35,258 bases of DNA from CBFDBF01 sp050287725 (GTDB lineage: Bacteria; Pseudomonadota; Gammaproteobacteria; Chromatiales; Chromatiaceae): the NCBI GenBank assembly GCA_050287725.1, contig JBNKCL010000042.1, positions 1 through 35,258 on the forward strand, written 5' to 3'. The translations under genes and the position numbers were made by a program. Shown here piece after piece: positions 32,540 to 35,258 of the stretch (positions are counted from its first letter, which is position 1; each line of letters begins with the position of its first letter). The notes beneath the pieces are model-generated. The model saw only the letters and a program-made list of their open reading frames with translations. It had not been told where the DNA came from and did no database searches.

Positions 32540-32729
32540 GGCGGCCGTACCGGTAGTGCAGCCAGGCGCCGATTCCGATCAGCAGCAGCCACAGCAGGTA
32601 GGGAAGCAGCCAATGGGTCTCGTCCCTGGCCCAGGCGATCGTCAAAGGAGAGGCGAACAACAACAGGGCCAGCAGCACCAGCAACAGGGCGCGTTCTTTC
32701 AGTTTGTCCGGGTCTGGCAGAGTCGGCAT
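32529..32729 (-). CDS. 66-aa two-helix membrane protein preceding the SSS-kinase
   Basis: Two membrane helices (about 14-33, LLLVLLALLLFASPLTIAWA, and 41-58, LPYLLWLLLIGIGAWLHY) with a positively charged tail. Its end overlaps the kinase start by 11 nt, so both are translated together. The position resembles DUF4212 or DUF3311 proteins in front of SSS transporters, suggesting a small partner for the kinase's transporter domain, though the sequence is not clearly either. There is no Shine-Dalgarno before the ATG; the start is therefore somewhat uncertain, or initiation is near-leaderless. Confidence 0.78.
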   Translation of the reverse strand: MPTLPDPDKLKERALLLVLLALLLFASPLTIAWARDETHWLLPYLLWLLLIGIGAWLHYRYGRHDL

Positions 32730-32745
32730 GGGGAAAGGGTATCAG

Positions 32746-32764
32746 TTGTTACTATAGGTAACAA
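32746..32764. promoter_or_regulatory. Perfect inverted repeat in the divergent promoter region
   Basis: TTGTTAC-TATAG-GTAACAA, a 7-bp inverted repeat with a 5-nt spacer, 17 nt before the 66-aa/kinase operon. On the minus strand its centre gives TATAGT, a possible -10, so a protein bound here would block that promoter. The half-site TTGTTAC recurs at 28130-28136 upstream of the symporter operon. Confidence 0.5.
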
Positions 32765-32901
32765 TGCCGGCGAGTGTGTGGGGTTCCAGGATACGAATCG
32801 CCGGTTTCCCGTTTCGGCCAAGGTTGTCTACCTTGATCCTTATGATTGTGCGATATTGACCGAGCCGCGAAGAACCGGCGGAACAACTTTAGGAGAGAGC
32901 G

Positions 32902-33285
32902 ATGAATCCGGAAAAGGTGGTCTTTGGCTTTTTTATCGTTTTGGCGTTGACCCTCAATTTCGGTTTTTTTGTTGGGGAACTGGATAACCCGGAACATCAC
33001 CACGTATTCGAGCTGTTCGCGGTGGTGGTGGTCAACGTGATCGCCACCATTCTCAAGTTTGGGGATCGGACACAAATCGGCGCGGTGCTGCTGGCCACCA
33101 GCCTGGTGGCGGTGTTGCAACTGTTCGCCGCATCGTTGGTGTGGGTGGTGGCGGAGCATGTGAGTCATGTGGGTTTGACGCCGACGGTGACCGCCAGCAT
33201 CGTTTCCCTCTCCGGCGGCGCCATGCTGGCGAATGTCGTGTCGGTGGTGTTGCTGGTGGTCGAAACCGCGATCCTGCGGCGCTGA
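32902..33285 (+). CDS. Small four-helix membrane protein (probably DUF6394)
   Basis: 127 aa with about four membrane helices (VFGFFIVLALTLNFGFFVG, VFELFAVVVVNVIATILKF, IGAVLLATSLVAVLQLFAASLVWVV, MLANVVSVVLLVVETAIL). A His-rich junction DNPEHHHVFEL and the block LKFGDRTQIGAVLLATSLVA are distinctive and I recall them from the family named DUF6394, seen before TrkA-type channels; that name should be checked. AGGAGA precedes the ATG. It ends 29 nt before the channel gene, so the two are likely an operon and may form one membrane system. Confidence 0.82.
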   Translation: MNPEKVVFGFFIVLALTLNFGFFVGELDNPEHHHVFELFAVVVVNVIATILKFGDRTQIGAVLLATSLVAVLQLFAASLVWVVAEHVSHVGLTPTVTASIVSLSGGAMLANVVSVVLLVVETAILRR

Positions 33286-33314
33286 ACGCGCCGCGCTGAC
33301 GGAGGCGGTCCGGA

Positions 33315-35036
33315 GTGGACACCGTTATCTTTATCGCCCTGCGGCGCATGCGGACGCCGCTGATCGCGCTGGTGGTCGCCTATGCGGTGGCGGTGCTGGG
33401 GTTGACGCTGATTCCCGGCGTGGATGCCGACGGCAATCCCTGGCGTATGGATATCTTCCACGCCTTCTACTTCATCAGTTTCATGGCCAGCACCATCGGT
33501 CTCGGGGAGATCCCCTATCCGTTCACCGAGGCCCAGCGGTTATGGGTTACCTTCTCCATCTACTCCACGGTGGTGGTCTGGATCTACTCCATCGGTACCC
33601 TGATCGCACTGGTACAGGATCCGGTCTTTCGGCACGCGCTGGCGGAGAAGCGTTTCGCCCGGCAGGTGCGCCGATTGCGGGAACCGTTCTACCTGATCTG
33701 CGGTTACGGCGAGACCGGCCGGGTCCTGGTGCGGGCGTTGACCGACCGCGGTCAGCGGGCGGTGGTGGTGGACGATGATGCGGAGCGGGTCAATATGTTG
33801 CAGATGGAGAATCTGCGACAGTACGTACCCGCCTTGTGCGGCGATGCCGGATTGCCGGACACCCTGCTGCAGGCGGGTTTGCGGAATCCGTTCTGCGAGG
33901 GGGTGGCGGCGCTCTCCCGGAGTAACGAGCTGAACCTGAAGATCGCGGTGGCCGCCAAGCTGTTACACAATCGAATCCCCGTTATCTGTCGCGCCGACTC
34001 CCAGGAGGTGGAGGCCAATATGGCCTCCTTCGGCACTGATTACATTATCGATCCGTTCAATCTTTTCGCGCTCCATTTTGCCACCGCTTTTCAGGCGCCC
34101 TGTCTCTCACTGATGCAGGAGTGGCTCTCTTCGCTGGAGGAGGAGCCGTTACAGGAGCCGATCTATCCGCCGCGTAACGGTCACTGGATCGTGTGCGGCT
34201 ATGGCCGTTTCGGTAAGGCGCTTTACCGGCGGCTGCGGCAGGAGGGGTTGCAGGTGGTGGTGGTGGAAGCGACGCCCGAGTTGACCGGTACCCCGCCGGA
34301 TGGTTGCGTCACGGGATGGGGAACCGAGGCGGTGACCCTGCAGGAAGCGGGAATCGAGCGCGCCGTGGGGTTGGTGGCGGGGACCAACAACGATGTGAAC
34401 AACCTCTCCATTATTATGACGGCGCGGGAGTTGAACCCGAGGTTGTTTGTGGTGGCGCGTCAAAATCTGCAGGACAACCAATCGATCATAGATGCGGTAC
34501 GGGCGGAGATGGTGATGCACCCCAGTTCCATCATCGCCGAGAAGATCCGGGTGCTGCTGGCCACCCCGATGTTGGCCGAATTCATGGGGCTGGCGCTGTT
34601 CCAGGAAGATGCCTGGGCCTGCGAGTTGGTGAGCCGGATTGCGGCGCTGGTGGATGAGCAGACGCCGACGGTGTGGGAGATCGAACTGCATCCGGGAATG
34701 GCATCCGCGGTCTGCCACGCACTGGCGGAAGGGGAACGGGTTGCGCTGGAACACCTCTATATGGATCCCGGGGAACGTGAACGGATGTTGCACTGTATCC
34801 CGTTGCTGCATGTCCGGGGCGAGGATCGCACTCTGTTGCCGGAACCGGGTCTGGGAATGAAGGTCGGGGATCGACTGCTTTTCTGCGGGCGGCGTTCCGC
34901 CTCCTTCCGGATGAGCTGGAACCTCCAGAACGCCAACGTGCTCAGTTATCTCCTGACCGGGCATGCGCGGCCGGAGGGGTGGGTGTGGCGGTGGTTCGCG
35001 CAGTGGCGGCAGAAACGGGCGCGGGGCGGTTATTGA
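33315..35036 (+). CDS. Potassium-channel-like protein with two TrkA-N (RCK) domains
   Basis: Ion-channel subunit with one pore module and tandem regulatory domains. Helix 1 about 15-33, pore loop with filter T60-I-G-L-G64 in FMASTIGLGEIPYPF, helix 2 about 72-98. Two Rossmann RCK/TrkA-N domains follow: GYGETG near 128 and GYGRFG near 296, each with a nucleotide-binding Gly-rich loop; TrkA-C-like parts at the C-terminus (about 470-545). 573 aa. The GTG start has GGAGG 9 nt upstream. The filter has Leu where K+ channels have Tyr or Phe (TVGYG, TIGFG), so ion selectivity is uncertain. The right-end repeat element follows after 23 nt. Confidence 0.88.
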   Translation: MDTVIFIALRRMRTPLIALVVAYAVAVLGLTLIPGVDADGNPWRMDIFHAFYFISFMASTIGLGEIPYPFTEAQRLWVTFSIYSTVVVWIYSIGTLIALVQDPVFRHALAEKRFARQVRRLREPFYLICGYGETGRVLVRALTDRGQRAVVVDDDAERVNMLQMENLRQYVPALCGDAGLPDTLLQAGLRNPFCEGVAALSRSNELNLKIAVAAKLLHNRIPVICRADSQEVEANMASFGTDYIIDPFNLFALHFATAFQAPCLSLMQEWLSSLEEEPLQEPIYPPRNGHWIVCGYGRFGKALYRRLRQEGLQVVVVEATPELTGTPPDGCVTGWGTEAVTLQEAGIERAVGLVAGTNNDVNNLSIIMTARELNPRLFVVARQNLQDNQSIIDAVRAEMVMHPSSIIAEKIRVLLATPMLAEFMGLALFQEDAWACELVSRIAALVDEQTPTVWEIELHPGMASAVCHALAEGERVALEHLYMDPGERERMLHCIPLLHVRGEDRTLLPEPGLGMKVGDRLLFCGRRSASFRMSWNLQNANVLSYLLTGHARPEGWVWRWFAQWRQKRARGGY

Positions 35037-35059
35037 GCGGTTGGGGCTGTCTTTGTGTC

Positions 35060-35258
35060 GGTAATTCGTTTCGTGGCCTATTCGCCCGGATTTTCTTAAT
35101 AAGGTTTGGTTGTTGGCATTCGTCATCCCGGCGTAGGCCGGGGTCCAGCTTAGCATCCGGCAGGCATTTTTCGTTTCTTGGTAATTATTTTCGCAGCCCG
35201 TCTCCATCGATTTTCTTTTCTACTTCCTTTGCTCAGGCTGCGAGCCCCTTTCTTTTGC
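35060..35258 (+). repeat. Second copy of the structured repeat: left end, truncated by the window
   Basis: The 19-bp motif occurs at 35060-35078 and 35180-35198. The second is module D: TCGCAGCC (35191-35198) pairs with GGCTGCGA (35236-35243) over exactly 37 nt, and the hairpin arm GCCCCTTTCTTTTG begins at once (35244-35257). The last ~80 nt are a reverse-complement match to 3554-3631. The other hairpin arm should be just outside the window. Confidence 0.85.
35121..35150. repeat. Short palindromic intergenic repeat (CGTCATCCCGGCG type)
   Basis: CGTCATCCCGGCGTAGGCC then GGGGTCCAG, with stem CCCGGC (35127-35132) / GCCGGG (35137-35142). The sequence class is common between genes in many proteobacteria. 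It lies between the two 19-bp motifs and probably entered the larger repeat later. Confidence 0.6.

Noticed and set aside
30485..32761. 758-codon plus-strand open frame over the SSS-kinase
   Set aside because: Shadow frame; the minus strand carries SSS, PAS and kinase motifs in order.
34149..35207. 352-codon minus-strand open frame over the channel gene end
   Set aside because: Antisense to the RCK domains and starting inside the terminal repeat; no recognisable domain.

Overview
The window looks like chromosome of a high-GC gammaproteobacterium. BamD, RluD, PgeF, ClpB, RppH and PtsP are all most like gammaproteobacterial versions, and the order bamD / rluD-pgeF / clpB matches the E. coli arrangement with three genes added before clpB. 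The set of genes would suit a purple-sulfur or sulfur-oxidising lineage (Chromatiales-like), but nothing in the window fixes the genus. No rRNA, tRNA, CRISPR array, phage or complete transposase gene was seen.

Layout. (1) 1-2823, plus strand: the 3' part of sucD, then nadE (glutamine-dependent NAD synthetase) and glnB (PII). (2) 2883-3787: a nested, inverted, heavily structured non-coding repeat; a further end of the same family lies at 35060-35258 and runs off the window. (3) 3805-10925: bamD (minus), then a plus-strand run rluD-pgeF-gcvR-like-def-like-plsC-like, then clpB behind a near-consensus heat-shock (sigma-32) promoter. (4) 10935-15390: a minus-strand pair (HAD phosphatase and an 81-aa membrane-anchored coiled-coil protein), then rppH and ptsP on plus. 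Two copies of a 125-bp palindromic miniature element sit at the 3' ends of clpB and ptsP; the second one supplies the ptsP stop codon and is itself split by a 271-bp insertion. (5) 15420-20461, minus: ABC-2 exporter permease and ATPase, DUF2207 protein, LemA, SixA. (6) 20489-32729, minus: an acetate-utilisation block with acs, a hypothetical, a DnaQ-like exonuclease, a CNMP/CBS/DUF294 protein, an acetate-type Na+ symporter with its small DUF4212 partner, an NtrC-type response regulator, an SSS-histidine kinase of the CrbS type and a 66-aa two-helix protein. (7) 32902-35036, plus: a small four-helix membrane protein and a K+-channel-like protein with two RCK/TrkA-N domains.

How the genes fit together. 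The acetate block should sense and import acetate (or another small carboxylate), activate it with Acs and feed acetyl-CoA to the TCA cycle, of which sucD is a member. The kinase resembles CrbS of the acetate switch, but its partner here is a sigma-54 AAA+ activator and not the LuxR-type CrbR. PtsP and SixA, about 5 kb apart, can act on the same nitrogen-PTS phosphorelay, and PII next to NadE ties NAD synthesis to nitrogen status.

The most unusual feature is the structured repeat. Each end has a 19-bp motif whose 3' half pairs with an 8-nt arm exactly 37 nt away, abutting (no spacer) a 14-bp hairpin. Four copies keep exactly the same spacing, and both stems show compensatory base changes. This suggests selection on folding as RNA or single-stranded DNA.
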